Shown here piece after piece: positions 61,822 to 64,000 of a DNA stretch of 64,000 nt (its first letter is position 1; each line of letters opens with the position of its first letter). Both the position numbers and the translations under genes were made by a program. A model generated the notes under the pieces. The model worked only from the letters and a program-made list of their open reading frames with translations, made no database searches and was not told where the DNA came from. The DNA comes from Halorussus aquaticus (GTDB lineage: Archaea > Halobacteriota > Halobacteria > Halobacteriales > Haladaptataceae), in assembly GCF_024218795.1 (NCBI RefSeq), contig NZ_CP100400.1:3038001-3102000 (forward strand). Direction: 5' to 3'.

Positions 61822-63996
61822 TTAATCCGCCGCGACTTCGACCTGCTCCTTCCGACCGATGGCGTCCACCAGCAACTCCGAGACGTCTACGATTTCGATG
61901 TCGTCCTCGTAGCCGCCGGTCTTCCGGCCGTCCTCGTACATCGTCATGCACATCGGGCAGGCGACGACGAACTTCTCGACGCGGCTCCCGGCGTCGGTGT
62001 CGTTCAGCGCCTCCCGCAGGCGCTCCTCGCTCGGCTTGGGGTCCTCGTCGAAGTCCATCCACAGGCCGCCACCGCCGCCGCCGCAGCAGAACGAGTTGTC
62101 GCGGTTGCGGGGCATCTCGTCGAGTTCACAGCCCGTCGCCTTCACGATTTCCCGCGGGGCCTCGTACTCGTCGTTGTACCGCCCGAGGTGGCAGGGGTCG
62201 TGGTAGGTGACGGTGTAGTCGAGTTCGGTCCCCGAGAGTCCGAGTTCGGTGAACAGGTCTTCGACGACCTGCGTGTAGTGGAACACGTCGTCCTCGGTCC
62301 ACGAACACGCCTCGAACTCCGGATACTCGTTCTTGAACGTGTTGTAGCTGTGGGGGTCCGTGCAGACGATTTTGTCGTAGTCGCAGTCCTGAATCGCCTC
62401 GGCGTTGTCCTCCACGAGCATCTCGTAGAGGCCCTCCTCGCCGACCCGGCGCACGTCGTTGCCGTCGGCCTGCTCGTCGTCGTAGAGGATGCCGTAACTG
62501 ACGCCGGACTCTTCGAGGATAGTCGCCAGCGAACGCGCGACCTTCCGGTTGCGCTCGTCGAAACTCGGGTAGTCGCCGACGTACCAGAGGTACTCGACGG
62601 ACTCATCGCGAGCGTCCGGAATCTCGAAGTCCAACTCGTCGGCCCAGTCGGGGCGTTTGCGCTGGGGTTCGCCGAACGTGTTGCCGTTCTGGAACACGTT
62701 CATCATCGTGTCCTGCACGTTCGGGTCCATCTGGCCCGACTCGGTGAGCCGTCGGTTCATCTGCGTGAACTGCTCGACGTGTTCTATCTCGACCGGGCAG
62801 GCGTCCATGCACGCCATGCAGGACATGCACGACTCCATCGTCTCGCTCGCGATGACGCTCTCGCCGGTCGCCACGCCCCCGTCGGTCGCGGCCTCCGCTC
62901 CCCGGCCGGGCGAGTAGGTCTCGTCGACGGTGGCGTCCGTGATGATGGGCATCTCCTCGACGTTCCCGGCGTCGCGGTCCTCGCGGTACCGTTTCAGGTC
63001 GAGAATCACGTCGCGGGGGTCGAGCGGTCGGCCCGACGCTTTCGCGGGACAGACCGACGAACACCGACCGCACTTGGTGCAGGCGTCGTGGTCGAGCAGT
63101 TCCTTCCACGTGAAGTCCTCGATGGACCCGTGGCCGATCTCCTCGGGACTGGCGTCCTCGGGGACGCCCGGCAGGCGCTTGCCCGCCTTCTCGTCGCGGG
63201 TGACGACGTTGGCGAACGACGAGATCATGTGGAACGGCTTGGCGTAGGGAACCGCGGCCACGAACGCCAGCGCGAGCAGCGCGTGGGACCACCAGATTAC
63301 GGGGTAGGCCGCGGTCGCCATCTCGGGGCTGACCCCCGCGACCGCCAGCACGTCGTAGACGAACCACCCGACGAAACTCACCGTCTCGAAGGAGACGTCG
63401 CGGGTCGCGCTCGTCCCGAGGATGCGGACGCCCTCGGTGACGTAGCCGCCGACCCCGAGCAGGAACAGCGACCAGACGAACAGGTCGTCCTCGGCCGAGG
63501 TGTGGCGACCCCACAGCCGGTTGTTCTGGACCCAGTAGCGCCGGTAGATGGCCATCCCCACGCCGACCACGAACAGCAGGCCCATCGCGTCCATCACCAG
63601 CGAGTACGAGAGGTAGAACGCGCCGTTAAAGAACGACTCTTGGCCGAGTCCCTTGGTCCAGATGTCCATGTCGATGGCCAGAATCGTCGTCCCGATGAGC
63701 AGGGTCAGGAACCCCCAGAAGACGAACGCGTGCATCAGGCCCGCGTAGAGGTCGCGGTCGAACTGCTTCTGGTTCGAGAAGACGATTTTGGTCGCCGAGA
63801 CGATGCGGCCCGACAGGTCGTCGAGGCGGTCGAACCACGAGTCGGTCCCCTCGGCGTAGGTGGCGAACCGCTCGTAGACCCCGAACGCGAAGATGGCCAT
63901 CGCCACCGCCGCGAGGTAGTAGAAGATGGCCTCGCCCAGATGACCGATCTTCCAGAAGGTCGGGCGGGTCGCCTCGGCCCCCGCCTGCGCCAGCAC
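61822..63996 (-). CDS. Membrane (Fe-S)-binding oxidoreductase, heterodisulfide-reductase-like
   Basis: 724 residues. The N-terminus has six or so hydrophobic helices with a NarI/DsrM-like haem-binding pattern. Two [4Fe-4S] ferredoxin motifs follow (CTKCGRCSSVCPAKAS and CMSCMACMDACPVEIE, about 305-405), then two CCG domains (YHDPCHLGRYNDEYEAP and FCCGGGGGGLWM). It is a membrane quinone- or menaquinol-linked electron-transfer protein like GlpC/HdrD homologues in haloarchaea. GTG at 63996 is near the window edge, so the true start could lie outside. Confidence 0.9.
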   Translation of the reverse strand: MLAQAGAEATRPTFWKIGHLGEAIFYYLAAVAMAIFAFGVYERFATYAEGTDSWFDRLDDLSGRIVSATKIVFSNQKQFDRDLYAGLMHAFVFWGFLTLLIGTTILAIDMDIWTKGLGQESFFNGAFYLSYSLVMDAMGLLFVVGVGMAIYRRYWVQNNRLWGRHTSAEDDLFVWSLFLLGVGGYVTEGVRILGTSATRDVSFETVSFVGWFVYDVLAVAGVSPEMATAAYPVIWWSHALLALAFVAAVPYAKPFHMISSFANVVTRDEKAGKRLPGVPEDASPEEIGHGSIEDFTWKELLDHDACTKCGRCSSVCPAKASGRPLDPRDVILDLKRYREDRDAGNVEEMPIITDATVDETYSPGRGAEAATDGGVATGESVIASETMESCMSCMACMDACPVEIEHVEQFTQMNRRLTESGQMDPNVQDTMMNVFQNGNTFGEPQRKRPDWADELDFEIPDARDESVEYLWYVGDYPSFDERNRKVARSLATILEESGVSYGILYDDEQADGNDVRRVGEEGLYEMLVEDNAEAIQDCDYDKIVCTDPHSYNTFKNEYPEFEACSWTEDDVFHYTQVVEDLFTELGLSGTELDYTVTYHDPCHLGRYNDEYEAPREIVKATGCELDEMPRNRDNSFCCGGGGGGLWMDFDEDPKPSEERLREALNDTDAGSRVEKFVVACPMCMTMYEDGRKTGGYEDDIEIVDVSELLVDAIGRKEQVEVAAD

Positions 63997-64000
63997 AAAT

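Overview
The window is chromosomal DNA of a halophilic archaeon (class Halobacteria). Proteins are strongly acidic with high-GC codons, many genes are leaderless with a TATA-like box about 25-30 nt before the start codon, and exported proteins carry Tat (RR) signals, lipoboxes or a PGF-CTERM tail. Family content (PolD large subunit, Hel308, Hef, KEOPS Cgi121, PurO, ArvABC) is archaeal. The genus cannot be fixed from the sequence alone.

Layout. Positions 1-1040 hold no gene and look like a chromosomal replication origin: a near-perfect inverted pair of origin recognition boxes (227-253, 441-469) brackets an AT-rich stretch, with a weaker third box at 636-660. The orc1/cdc6 gene expected at such an origin would lie just left of the window. 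The origin-adjacent operon arvA-arvB-arvC (oapABC; vesicle-forming small GTPase and partners) follows, then a MATE exporter and a microprotein operon. From 6 to 14 kb: ferredoxin, nucleoside phosphorylase, phosphoesterase, purO, tRNA-Gln(CUG), a zinc-ribbon microprotein, a solitary ORB-like site (9453-9474), cgi121-hel308 and mdh. From 14 to 26 kb: a PGF-CTERM surface protein, uspA, hef, a membrane protein and the CBS protein-glyS-dolichol kinase operon. From 26 to 34 kb: a complete dipeptide/oligopeptide ABC transporter (binding protein, two permeases, two ATPases). From 34 to 48 kb: polC (PolD large subunit), panE, a flippase-like protein, a sulfatase, a NifU-type protein, Tat-exported proteins, a DHH/RecJ-like phosphoesterase and kptA. 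From 48 to 61 kb: the C5 haem genes hemD, hemC, hemL and hemB, all on the minus strand but separated by other genes, including an ammonium transporter fused to a PII domain and an AT-rich two-gene island (58.0-59.6 kb). The right edge holds a large membrane iron-sulfur oxidoreductase.

How the parts fit. The origin end is rich in replication and repair genes (hel308, hef, polC, a RecJ-like gene). Hel308, Hef and PolC all carry a Q-x-x-[LI]-x-D-F motif resembling a PCNA-binding (PIP) box. Haem biosynthesis from glutamate-1-semialdehyde to uroporphyrinogen III is encoded here (hemL, hemB, hemC, hemD), but hemA and the usual methyltransferase gene are absent from the window. The most unusual observations are the Amt-PII fusion with an overlapping leaderless 31-codon upstream ORF, the AT-rich codon patch at the classical intein site of polC, the AT-rich two-gene island, and the ORB-like site away from the origin. 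No CRISPR array, insertion sequence, rRNA or intein was found.
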